Positions 22,002 to 31,434 of a DNA stretch of 64,000 nucleotides are shown in pieces (within the stretch, counting starts at the first letter, position 1; every line of letters begins with the position of its first letter). This DNA comes from Theocolax elegans. Taxonomy: Eukaryota; Arthropoda; Insecta; Hymenoptera; Cerocephalidae. Below the pieces are notes generated by a model. The model saw only the letters and a program-made list of their open reading frames with translations, was not told where the DNA came from and made no database searches. The stretch is taken from positions 15,550,183 through 15,614,182 of the forward strand of contig CM047431.1 in the NCBI GenBank assembly GCA_026168455.1. The letters run 5' to 3'. A program made the translations under genes and the position numbers.

Positions 22002-23708
22002 TAGACAAACTCAATATGTTGAAGAAAAATATAATATACTAAAAGTTTATAAAACGACTTATAAATGCTAAATAATTTATAAATAGGGGTAAGTGTTAGT
22101 TCTGCGAATCAGAGATCAAATACTTGGGAGTTTTGGCAATGACGGTATCAGATCTAACCCATATAAATCAATATAGAGAATAGTATATTCGGATCAGGAA
22201 AATCTAGAATCTAGAATCCGCAAAGATAGTGCATATATAATACAAATTAATTTTTTTACTTTACAGATAACTGATTATTATAATATAGATATAGAACTCA
22301 TTATTATAAGATAATTTAAAAGTAAACATGATCATGTATTTCAGTTGAAAAATAACGCATTTTTTCAGTGAAGTACCCTACCTTATTTGGTTTTCTTTTT
22401 TGTTTATTTTATTATAACCTGCATCTATAGTCTAAAACTTTGCAAGTATGGTATAATTCGAATTACACTTTCGTAATTGTTACCTTGCTTTAAAAAAATT
22501 TATTGCAATACTGAAATCAAAATCGAATAAGCAAGTATTTCAATTGAAAAATAACGCATATTTTCTTAAAGTATACAACATAGAATTTATATTATTATAA
22601 TTTATTAATATATTTATTATATTACAACAGTAAATAAACTATCATATTTATAATAATATGCATTTGTGCAAAATTAATTTCTCCATATCTAATAAAAAAG
22701 AAATTTCTCTTTTTATTGTTTTTGAATAAAACAATACTTGCACCAGCATTGGTTATGTGATTCGACAGTTTATTCTGATTTACTAATATTTTCCTGTACA
22801 ATTTTAAATCGATCGTATATATTTATGTCACGTAAAATAATAACAACTTTAAGCACTGCGACGCTACCTTTCGTCGGAAAGAATTTATAATTAATTTAAA
22901 TTATAAGCCGACGGAGGTTCCGTCGTAGCGACGTTAAAAATGGGTATGATATCCCCGATTTATATTTGATTGGGCGCCTGGCGATATTTAAAATAAACAG
23001 AAATAATTACATTACAACACTACTCGGCAACCCGGCCAATCTCCACCTCGACTCCTCGTCACAGAGGGAATTCCGACGGCTGACCACCTCGGAACCGGCG
23101 GCTTTTAGAGTAAAGGAAATAATTAAACACTCTTGAATTCAATAATAATCAAAACTTAATTTATTCCAGAATTTAAAAGAAAATTATTCAACAAATCCGG
23201 CACCGACACAATATTAACGCGATCCGCGACCGACTCTCACACGTGCACACACTCACTCAACTCCGTCCGTCCGGCAAATATAAAAATATAATATTAAACT
23301 AGCCAAAATCCTCACTCGCTCACGCTCGCTCGCTGAAAAATCATTATATAATAGATAATATTAAATTAAACTAAAAAATATTTTATTATTTAACTACATT
23401 CAATTATCATTTATTAAATTGTACCCATATAGATTTATTATCATATGTATAATAAATAATGAATTTATTATTATTATACGATGAATTAAAATGATAATAT
23501 TAAAAAAATAGAAATTATCTATAAAAATAATTATTTTTGTATGAAATAGAGTTTAATTATTATTGCAATAGCACTTTTCATAAAGGAATTATTATTGATT
23601 TTTTATTGTCATGTGATATGTATACATCCTTTGCAAATAATTGTTTTATTTATTTAGCAGTACTTATTAATTTGTGTGTTATTGGTAATTTGGTAATAGC
23701 ACTTTTTA
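22002..23708. other. AT-rich spacer with one GC-richer LTR-like patch
   Basis: No gene. At about 22850-23330 there is a GC-richer patch with GATTGGGCGCCTGG near 22970. Its reverse complement resembles a lysine-tRNA-type primer site (GGCGCCCAA), so the patch may be an LTR or leader remnant of a retroelement related to the one that follows. The evidence is weak. Confidence 0.4.
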
Positions 23709-23957
23709 TACACTGAGAAAAATATTATAATAAATATTAAAATAATCTATATTAAAAATTACTATATTGTATAGGAAAAGTGTGACATCTCAGCAATATA
23801 ATAATTTTTGTATGTAGTAATTTTTAATTTTTCAATATAGTAATTTTTATTATATAAGTCAGCAAATTTTATTATTCAATCTGGTATTTTTTAAATGCGA
23901 ATTTAAGGAAGTAAAAATGAATTATATTTTGTTTTTAATTAATTCGAAATAGAATGT
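23709..23957. repeat. Fragment of a CACTGAGAAAAAT-ended element
   Basis: TACACTGAGAAAAAT at 23709-23723 is identical to the terminal repeat of the element at 33747-34860. AT-rich sequence with ACTATATTG-type words follows. It is cut at 23957 by the gypsy insertion. No opposite end was found. Confidence 0.55.
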
Positions 23958-25038
23958 TGTAACGGTGTGCTTGCCCAGGGAAAACTCACCGAGTCGTCCG
24001 TCTTAAGTATCTTTAGTTCGTGGCGAACGAACTTGTACAATTTCGCCGACTAGATATTGCACACTTAATGACTCGAACTAACGTATATATCTATATATAT
24101 GTTATTTACAAAATATTCCCGCGTAGCGGCTGCGGTTACCTGTCCGCACACTTGCCGTTAAAGTTGTATGGAAATCGAATTACGATTTCCAACAACAGCA
24201 GGTAAAAATAATGATATTCTTTCCTAAAATGGACCGCGGAAAGAAAATTAAAAGTGAGTCCGCGAAAATTCGTATCTTGTAATACGAATCGAAGGGAAAC
24301 GGAGGAATAAAATTATAATACGCCGGTTAGATAAAATTATAAATCAACACGGGTTGAGCTATATTAACAAATAATAGATTTATTTAATTAAAAACAGATG
24401 ATTTAAAACAATAACATTTAACTGTATGTTCGAGGTCAACACGCACGGAGATTGAGTCGAAAACACTGACTCAACGCGAGAGGGGAAAGGGGTACGCGAA
24501 CTAACTATCTTAATAATATTCGTACGCTCGCATTAAATAAACCGGATAATAATTATTAACGCGGAAGTGGTACCACTTACTTTTAGTTATCTTCCTTGGA
24601 CCTCGAATACCGAAAAGAAAAACAACTCCTCTCTCCTTCCGTCTCTTTGCCGTTTAAAAGAAATAAATGTCGGTGGGAGAATATCTCGACCACCGATCAC
24701 TTTGTCGCGTAAGTGTGTATATCAACACTGCACCAAAAATGCACCGTAAATAAAAGTCACCCGCGGTATATCTAACAAACAGGGCAATCGGTTGAAACTC
24801 ACGGAAACTTCCGGATAGAAAAAAATACAATTAAACCGGGATGTCTGCTCACACGTGTCGTCGCGATCGTGTCTCTCTATCGAGTTGTCGTGCGCGCGCG
24901 ACTCTCCCCCCAATTACCTCTCTCCTCACGCGGGTATCAGTCGCTCGCGCCGTCGAATATGCCTATATCTATTTATAGCATTCGACTCTACCTACCTGAT
25001 TCGTATAATGTTAAGTGAGTACATCACTTACCATTACA
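23958..25038 (-). repeat. 3' LTR of the gypsy-type element
   Basis: 1081-bp LTR. It starts TGTAACGGTG and ends CCATTACA on the plus strand, giving inverted TGTAA/TTACA ends. It is nearly identical to 32625-33705. Since the element reads on the minus strand, this left copy is the 3' LTR. Confidence 0.92.
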
Positions 25039-25050
25039 TCCCCCTGCCAG
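25039..25050 (-). other. Polypurine tract
   Basis: The sense strand reads GGCAGGGGGA immediately before the 3' LTR, the expected place for plus-strand DNA priming. Confidence 0.75.
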
Positions 25051-25228
25051 ATTCCGCATACTGGGTATGTGGTATCTGTACCAGAAATACGAATAAAGGA
25101 TAGGATATAACGACTCGGGTATGACAAAGAATGAACTCACTCAAAGGAAGTACATCGGGAGTATATAAAGAAACTATATTTCATGATCTTACATATTCAT
25201 CTATTTACAAGGAGGTACCGCTATACAT

Positions 25229-25750
25229 CTACTCCTGTTTCCTATGTTGATTCTCGCGGTACCTCTCCTTCTGCCGCCGAATCTCCTTATGCTTCGACCT
25301 CCTCGGACAGTCCTCCGGATCGAGGACCCCCCACTCCCTACATATGGAGCACTTCGGCTCAGACCCTCTCTTCGGTCCTGGAGTTCTACCCTCCAAATTA
25401 GCCTGAGCCCGCTCTTCCTCTTCACGAGCTCTGGCTAACCGGCGTTGGGCCTCCTTGACCCTTTCCTCGAGTCTGAGCCGATCCTCGTGGGCCCTCCGAG
25501 CGGCTTCTTCGCGCCTCTGCCGTTCCTTGGCACGAGCGGCTTCCGCCTCTCTTTCTCTCCGATCCGCCCTCATGGCCAACACCGCTTGGCGCTCCGCCTT
25601 GCGGTGCTCAATCATGGCCTCCCAGGGATCAGTTTTATCGGAGGCCTCGGGGAACTTCGCCTTGAATTCATCGAACAAGGCGAAGGCGTGTTTTTCGGCA
25701 ATTGACGTGGCCTTAAAGGACTCACGGGCCTTGGTCAATGCCTCCAACAC
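25229..25750 (-). CDS. Third ORF, distal part (after an in-frame UAG)
   Basis: 173 codons in the same frame as the upstream 158-codon ORF and separated from it by one UAG at 25757-25759. No ATG lies near its start, so it is probably the second half of one protein. Residues 50-125 are an almost uninterrupted charged helix of Arg, Glu and Ala (AEAARAKERQRREEAARRA), predicted coiled coil. A cysteine cluster C-x2-C-x10-C (CSICREWGVLDPEDC) and a basic tail follow. No signal peptide or membrane segment is seen, so it is not an envelope protein. A nucleic-acid-binding accessory or duplicated Gag-like protein is possible; the function is unknown. Confidence 0.65.
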   Translation of the reverse strand: MLEALTKARESFKATSIAEKHAFALFDEFKAKFPEASDKTDPWEAMIEHRKAERQAVLAMRADRREREAEAARAKERQRREEAARRAHEDRLRLEERVKEAQRRLARAREEEERAQANLEGRTPGPKRGSEPKCSICREWGVLDPEDCPRRSKHKEIRRQKERYRENQHRKQE

Positions 25751-25756
25751 GGTGCA

Positions 25757-26233
25757 CTACGCCTCTTCCCCGTTCTCCGATAGATCCTGTGGGGTCGGAC
25801 CGGATCGAGACGTCGAAGCCTCGCTCGGATCCGGAGTACTTCTTCCCGGGCGTCGAAGAGGAGTATACTCCTCTGAATCTCCCGGGAGTTGGTTGGGGAG
25901 CCGGACCTCCGGCTCCCTGGGCTTTTGTTCAGCCCTGGCCCTTGGCGGTGGTGGACCTGCGGGGATCGGGCCGGTAGCCTGGGGTAGTTCCGGCTCGACT
26001 ACCAGGCCGCTGGAGTGATGGACGGGTATTTCATCCGGACCATCCTCCACTATCATCACCGCGTCTCGGTCCGCCTGCCTCCGCCGTCGCTCCTCCTCCT
26101 CGTCTCTCACGGCCTGGTCCACGGCGGTGGTTATGCCATGGAGGAGCTCCAGCGTCTGTGGCTCACTTATGCCACTCTGTATGAGGCGGGCCACCAACAG
26201 CTCCAGCTGTTCGCTGTCGAACTGGATCAGCAT
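25757..26233 (-). CDS. Third ORF, proximal part, unknown function
   Basis: 158 codons starting at an ATG 73 bases past the pol stop, in the position where env lies in errantiviruses. The N-terminal 35 residues look helical and amphipathic (LELLVARLIQSG). An acidic-basic helix follows (RDEEEERRRRQADRD), then a long disordered Pro, Glu and Ser-rich stretch. There is no hydrophobic leader. It ends at UAG, and the frame stays open for a further 175 codons. Expression would need a spliced or internal transcript. I recognise no family. Confidence 0.65.
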   Translation of the reverse strand: MLIQFDSEQLELLVARLIQSGISEPQTLELLHGITTAVDQAVRDEEEERRRRQADRDAVMIVEDGPDEIPVHHSSGLVVEPELPQATGPIPAGPPPPRARAEQKPREPEVRLPNQLPGDSEEYTPLRRPGRSTPDPSEASTSRSGPTPQDLSENGEEA

Positions 26234-26305
26234 CTAAACAAACAGATACCAATTGTCAGGGTCATTCCAATCTCAGAGTAAATTCCATTAGCCTAACCTA
26301 CTTAA

Positions 26306-29300
26306 CTAACGCTTTGTCATACCCCGTGGTCGACCTCTACCACGTTTAACTTGTCCACGGTGACTTACATTAGAGACAACATTCGCTCGGTTTCGCGGTA
26401 TCGCAACGACTCTAGCATGTTTGCGCGGCCTACCTCTACTTCGTTTAACGGGGGGCGCGTTCTCGGTCGAATTACCGTTATGTTCCTCGCATGGAACTTC
26501 GCTCGCTTGCGTCTCGTCGTTCGAGACGTCTTCGCTCGCAGGAACCGTATTATCAGGTTCCTCCTCCAGCGTAGGTTGACCGATCTCGATGTCGTCAACT
26601 TCTCCGTACTCATCCCCGTGATCTTCGGATAAGTACGGTTTGAGATACTGTACATGACATTTCTCTTCATTACCTCGGGCATCTTGTATTTTGACGGTGT
26701 TCGGACCGTAGCTATAAACTACCAAATATGGGCCAACGTATTTCGGGGATAACTTGGCCGAAATACCTTGAGCACTGGATGAAAGGACTCGATTCTTCTT
26801 CCACACTAGGTTTCCAACTTCAAAAGATGCAGCTCTTCGCCCGGCATTGTAGTAACCGGCTTGCCTTTCATGAGCTTTACTCGCATTGGCCGATGCTTTC
26901 TTGTAAAGCTCAGGTAATCTTGACAGCCGATCACTCCACTCAAGCAAGCGTTGGTATTCCACACGTTGCTGAACCAGCTCGTCTTGCGCTCTACGAGCTG
27001 TACCAGGTGGCTCGGGTTGCCGACCATAGTTTAACATGGCCGGGCTCCATCCTGTCGAGCTTTGTATCGCTGTATTTAGAGCGAACACTAAGTTGGGGAG
27101 TTTCTCATCCCACGTGTTGTGCTTTTCTGTGATATAGGACGCGATCATTGTCTTCAACGTCCTATTAGCACGTTCAACAGGATTAGCCTGAGCATGGTAA
27201 GGAGGAATCGTCGTATGGAAAATCCCTCGTTCCACTAGGTAGTCATCCACGAGTTTATTCTTAAACTCAGTTCCGTTGTCGGACAGAAACACCTCTGGGG
27301 TACCATAACGTGTGATGACTCGCTCATGCAACTCTTTTACGATGGTCCTAGCATTAGCTTTCCGAATCGGGACCGCCTCGATCCAGCGCGTAAACAAATC
27401 CTGAAAGACCAAGATGTATTCGTAACCATGTGTCGACCGCGGAAGTGGGCCAGTGACGTCACCTGCTACAACTTGCCATGGTTTCTCTATCACGCGTCTA
27501 CCCATCAAACCCATGGGTGGACGTTGCTCCACTTTACACTGTTGGCAGACCTGACATTTGCGTACATATTCTCCGACTTCGGCGTAGTACCGTGGCCAAT
27601 AATACATTTTAGCCACTCTAGCAAAGGTCTTCTCCCTACCTAAGTGTCCAGCAGTCGGATCATCATGACACTCACGGAGTATGGCTTGCCTATGCTCCTC
27701 TGGTACAACCAGTTTCCAAGCGTCATGGTCCTCCATCACGTCGTCTAACTCATTATCGACGCGATACGAATACAAATTGCTACCTGTTATCTTCCATTCC
27801 GGAAAATCTCTAGGTCGTTCTGATACGTCTTTCAGCCATGAGAGGTACCAAGGATCTTTGGTAGTCTGGCTCCAAGAAACTGAAGCGATGGCCGGCTCGT
27901 CTTCCTCGTACATGCGAGAAAGTGCATCAGGAACATAATTTAGAGCTCCTTTCCTGTACTCAATTGTAAAATTATGAGATTGGAGTTCCAATGCCCATCT
28001 TGCGAGCCGACTCGTTGGATTGTGTATATTGCACAGCCAACGGAGACTACTATGATCAGTTATAACTTTAAACTGATAACCCTCAATATACTGTCGAAAT
28101 TTTCTAATTGCCCATACTACGGCCAAACATTCCCGTTCTGAGACGCTATAGTTACGTTCTGCTGGTGAGAGTACTCTACTGGCAAACTCCAGGACTCTCT
28201 CTACTCCGTCAACGACCTGTGTTAACACTGCACCGATACCGGTGTCACTGGCGTCTGTTTGAATGGTATACTCGCCATTCTCATCAGGAGTCTGTAGAAC
28301 GGGTGCAGTCATCAGCAGTGCTTTGAGTCGCTGAAATGCACCTTCTTGTTCTTGGAGCCATTCATATTTTTGGTCTTTCTTCGTAAGACGCGTTAAAGGC
28401 TCCGCGATCGTAGCGTAGTCGGGTATAAACCGTCGGTACCAAGATGCCATCCCGAGGAATCGTCTCAGCTGCTTGAGATTTCGGGGAGCCGGATATTTTT
28501 GAATCGACTCCGTCTTGGCTGGATCAGGTCTTATCCCATCACGATTGACTCGTACACCCAAATATCTTACTTCGGGTTGACAGAAAACACATTTCTCTCG
28601 GTTTACCGATAAACCGGCTTCAGTTAAACGAGTCAACACCTCCTTTAGCAACAGTTTGTGCTCTTCGAAGGTTTCCGTCACGACAATGATATCGTCGAGG
28701 TAAGCGTAAGCATTCGGTTCGAGAGCAGGTCCAATCACCTGGTCTATCATACGTTGGAACGTCGCGCCAGCATTTGCCAACCCAAAGGGCATACGAGTAA
28801 ACTGGAACAAACCCATTCCAGGTACCGTAAATGCTGTAATTGGGCGCGATTCCATTTGTAGAGGTATTTGGTGATAGGCGCAGTTCATATCTATCGTAGA
28901 TATATATCGGGCTCTCTTGAGTTTGCGTAAAATATCCTGCATAAACGGCAAAGGATACGCATCAGGTTTGGTCAAAGCGTTGACCTTCCTGAAGTCAATG
29001 CAAAAACGTCTTGCATTTTCGCCCTTCTTAGCCATCACCACTGGACTGGACCAACCACTACTAGACGGTTCTATAACGCCTGTCTCAAGCATCTCTCGAA
29101 CTTGTCGATGCATCTCCTCTCGAATCTTGTCGGAGACGGGATAATACCTTTGTTTGATCGGCCGCGCCGAACCGACATCGATAACATGTTCAACATCGTA
29201 TGATCGGCCGATCTTTGGCAAAGTACTGGACAGCACTTGATCCAGAAGTTCACGCAGTTGTCGGCGCTCATCTTCTGTCGCGTCGGCCACACCCGCTGAC

Positions 29301-29938
29301 GACAGCGAAGCGTGTCCACTTTCAATACTTGCCACTTCCAACTGTAAAAACTGTGATGACCCTTTGAAGTATAAACAATCGGAGTCTGGGTCTAGAACTG
29401 CTCGGAATGCTCGAATGAAATTCACTCCTAAATAGCATTCCGCATCTAAATTTGGCATAATTGCGACCCGTATATCTCGCGTGTCTTTACCAATGGTAAA
29501 AGGTAGCATAACATGTCCACACAACTGGTGTGTGCTACCATCCGCAAGCTTAGCACTACCTGCTTGCTTATCGAGAATGGATCTGCCAAGAGCGGATGCC
29601 AACTGCAAACCGTTCAAACCCATGACCGTTGTTGATGCACCTGGATCAAACAACGCTCGGATCCGGTATCCACCGATATCGATTTGACACCACCAGCGCG
29701 TCTCATCTTCTGGACTATAAACTCGCTGGTTTGGTTTCGGAGTAATTTTTAAAATTTTACTCGTGACCGGATCCGTCCTAACTTCTCTGGGATCACTTAT
29801 CGTCAGATCTTCTTGACGCTTCTCTGCAGCTTGACTGCCTCGAGATTCGAGGATTACGACCGCTTCTACGGGGACTCCCTCAACCTCGGGATCAGCGGCT
29901 GTCCCCTCTAGCCGCTTCCCCGCGCGTTTTTTGCACAA
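26306..29938 (-). CDS. Gypsy-type Pol: protease, RT, RNase H, integrase
   Basis: 1210 open codons, made as a Gag-Pol fusion by -1 frameshift. The retropepsin domain is at about residues 85-200, with LFDPGAS in place of the usual DTG/DSG. RT is at about 290-470, with the FRKVNALT block, IDMNCAYHQI and YLDD. RNase H is at about 555-680, with QTDASDTG and ITDHSSL. Integrase has the HHCC zinc finger at about 775-825 (H and H in the GHLGR region, then CQVCQQC). Its DDE core shows GDVTGP, DNGTEF and PVERANR. The C-terminus lacks a chromodomain signature but has two AT-hook-like motifs, RSRGRPRKH and RGRGRPRG. No break was found. Confidence 0.93.
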   Translation of the reverse strand: MCKKRAGKRLEGTAADPEVEGVPVEAVVILESRGSQAAEKRQEDLTISDPREVRTDPVTSKILKITPKPNQRVYSPEDETRWWCQIDIGGYRIRALFDPGASTTVMGLNGLQLASALGRSILDKQAGSAKLADGSTHQLCGHVMLPFTIGKDTRDIRVAIMPNLDAECYLGVNFIRAFRAVLDPDSDCLYFKGSSQFLQLEVASIESGHASLSSAGVADATEDERRQLRELLDQVLSSTLPKIGRSYDVEHVIDVGSARPIKQRYYPVSDKIREEMHRQVREMLETGVIEPSSSGWSSPVVMAKKGENARRFCIDFRKVNALTKPDAYPLPFMQDILRKLKRARYISTIDMNCAYHQIPLQMESRPITAFTVPGMGLFQFTRMPFGLANAGATFQRMIDQVIGPALEPNAYAYLDDIIVVTETFEEHKLLLKEVLTRLTEAGLSVNREKCVFCQPEVRYLGVRVNRDGIRPDPAKTESIQKYPAPRNLKQLRRFLGMASWYRRFIPDYATIAEPLTRLTKKDQKYEWLQEQEGAFQRLKALLMTAPVLQTPDENGEYTIQTDASDTGIGAVLTQVVDGVERVLEFASRVLSPAERNYSVSERECLAVVWAIRKFRQYIEGYQFKVITDHSSLRWLCNIHNPTSRLARWALELQSHNFTIEYRKGALNYVPDALSRMYEEDEPAIASVSWSQTTKDPWYLSWLKDVSERPRDFPEWKITGSNLYSYRVDNELDDVMEDHDAWKLVVPEEHRQAILRECHDDPTAGHLGREKTFARVAKMYYWPRYYAEVGEYVRKCQVCQQCKVEQRPPMGLMGRRVIEKPWQVVAGDVTGPLPRSTHGYEYILVFQDLFTRWIEAVPIRKANARTIVKELHERVITRYGTPEVFLSDNGTEFKNKLVDDYLVERGIFHTTIPPYHAQANPVERANRTLKTMIASYITEKHNTWDEKLPNLVFALNTAIQSSTGWSPAMLNYGRQPEPPGTARRAQDELVQQRVEYQRLLEWSDRLSRLPELYKKASANASKAHERQAGYYNAGRRAASFEVGNLVWKKNRVLSSSAQGISAKLSPKYVGPYLVVYSYGPNTVKIQDARGNEEKCHVQYLKPYLSEDHGDEYGEVDDIEIGQPTLEEEPDNTVPASEDVSNDETQASEVPCEEHNGNSTENAPPVKRSRGRPRKHARVVAIPRNRANVVSNVSHRGQVKRGRGRPRGMTKR
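29894..29932 (-). promoter_or_regulatory. -1 ribosomal frameshift signal between gag and pol
   Basis: On the sense strand the heptamer A AAA AAC (29926-29932) is in the correct gag phase. Nine bases later a perfect 7-bp stem follows, AGCGGCT (29910-29916) pairing with AGCCGCT (29894-29900). The gag stop lies at 29908-29910, and the pol frame is exactly -1 relative to gag. This is the canonical arrangement of slippery site, spacer and structure. Confidence 0.88.
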
Positions 29939-30933
29939 TCAGGACACGTCCTAATTGTATAGCCCAGTTTGCCACATATATTGCAAGCTACGGGCTTGGG
30001 GACAACCTCCTTTCGCTTTTCCTTATCACCGGCATTCGACTTCTCGTCGTTTCTTGACGTATGGCCACTCGATGACTGTCGGTCAGGACTCTTGCGATTA
30101 CCCTTCCTCTGTCCCCATTTGAACCGAGGAGGTGATCTGTGGGTCTTCTTACTTTGAGAGACATCCACCTTGCCTCTCACCCCAGCTGTATGGCAACTCG
30201 TCTTAACGGAGACTAGCGTCTCCTCGAGGATTTTGGTGAACCGTTCCAAAAGATCTGTTGGAGCCGGTTCACTCAATTCCTTGGCTACGCTTGCTACCTT
30301 TGGTTTAGCGTTCGGCCGCTTCTTATTCCGCGACTTATATGCTAACTCAGGTAGCATCAAGTCTTCTTCTGCGGGAGGCGGCCGATATAATTTTCTCGCT
30401 GCGTTATCGGTGAGAAGTTCCGACAAGGACGGTAACACCTCGTCCTCGCTGAGGTTGGCGAGTATCCTACAATCTTCTACTCGCGCAAGAAATGCTTCGA
30501 TACTCTGGCTTTTGTCTCCAGAGAATCGAACTCCCCACTTACGAACAATTGCGCCAACATCGCGCACTGTCCCGGCCGATCTAGTTGTAGACTGGCCGGT
30601 TACGTTCGAGTCCATCCGACTAGGGTAGGGAGAGCTAGAATATGGAGGCTGACCTTGTCTCCATATCTCGCCCCTCCCCAAAGCTCCTCTAGCAGGTGCA
30701 TGAGGTGCTTGATAACCCTCACACTCTGCCTGCACCTGTCGTGGTCTTTCGTCCGTATCATCCAGTGTGTGACACGTATACGTGTCCTGGAATCGGACAT
30801 GTTGGTTCGGCTCTCTATTTCTGTTGGTACTCGTTCTCTGCGTACCATCGCGGGCGTAGAAGTCCAATCTCAGAGCACTCACTTGATCCTCCAAATCTTT
30901 TATCCGTGCTGTCATGACGGCCTGTTGCTTCAA
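29908..30933 (-). CDS. Gag, distal part with zinc knuckle (after an in-frame UAG)
   Basis: 341 codons continuing the frame of the upstream Gag segment after UAG. It includes a capsid-like N-terminal segment (about residues 130-190, WGVRFSGDKSQSIEAFLARV). The text then passes directly to a Pro/Glu-rich linker, so the distal half of the capsid domain appears to be missing. At the C-terminus one knuckle, CNICGKLGYTIRTC, has Tyr where His is normal. It ends 31 bases into the pol ORF, at the frameshift site. The first ATG lies some 8 codons in, so use as a separate start is possible but unlikely. Confidence 0.75.
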   Translation of the reverse strand: MKQQAVMTARIKDLEDQVSALRLDFYARDGTQRTSTNRNREPNQHVRFQDTYTCHTLDDTDERPRQVQAECEGYQAPHAPARGALGRGEIWRQGQPPYSSSPYPSRMDSNVTGQSTTRSAGTVRDVGAIVRKWGVRFSGDKSQSIEAFLARVEDCRILANLSEDEVLPSLSELLTDNAARKLYRPPPAEEDLMLPELAYKSRNKKRPNAKPKVASVAKELSEPAPTDLLERFTKILEETLVSVKTSCHTAGVRGKVDVSQSKKTHRSPPRFKWGQRKGNRKSPDRQSSSGHTSRNDEKSNAGDKEKRKEVVPKPVACNICGKLGYTIRTCPDCAKNARGSG

Positions 30934-31434
30934 CTACAACGTCAACATCGCAGCGAATGTTTCCGGTATTTCAAACTGTGCTCCGCCTGTAGACACTAAC
31001 GTGATCCATTCCTCTTTGTTAGTTTCTTGGCTGGAGACCTCGGATTGCTGATCCTCCGTATGCTGATCTACCTCAGCATCTACGTCTGTCTCTTGCCTTT
31101 CTATGTCTGGAACGTCCAGCGCAAGAGTCTGTTGTAAAACCTCTACAACATTTAAATCAGAATCCGGATCAGGTAGTGCCGGATTCTGGGCGAACATAGC
31201 CTCAAACCAATCCGACCTCCGCCTATTTCGCCTTTCGCGATCTGCCAACAGATTTGTTTCTTCAGCGAAATCCTGAGCCGTATAATTACCCATTAACCAC
31301 CGTTGGAGACGCTCGGCTCTCTTATAATTTGGGCCGTCAACCCGCATCTCCAACGATTCGAGGTGAGCCTTGATCTGTTCACCGGATTGAGTATCAATCC
31401 AGTTGTCAATCTGGTTAGTCATCGACTCTGCCAT
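30934..31434 (-). CDS. Gag, proximal part (ends at in-frame UAG)
   Basis: 166 codons from an ATG (MAESM) about 1.2 kb downstream of the primer-binding site, the expected place for Gag. The sequence is acidic and helical with a basic patch (DRERRNRRRSDW) around residue 70 and a Gln/Glu-rich region towards its end. The terminator is TAG in TTG TAG TTG, and the same frame then runs open for 341 codons. Either Gag is made by readthrough or this copy carries a nonsense mutation. Confidence 0.7.
   Translation of the reverse strand: MAESMTNQIDNWIDTQSGEQIKAHLESLEMRVDGPNYKRAERLQRWLMGNYTAQDFAEETNLLADRERRNRRRSDWFEAMFAQNPALPDPDSDLNVVEVLQQTLALDVPDIERQETDVDAEVDQHTEDQQSEVSSQETNKEEWITLVSTGGAQFEIPETFAAMLTL

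Noticed and set aside
25229..26233. Envelope gene of the gypsy-type element
   Set aside because: The position fits, but there is no signal peptide, membrane segment or cleavage site; the product looks cytosolic and coiled-coil.
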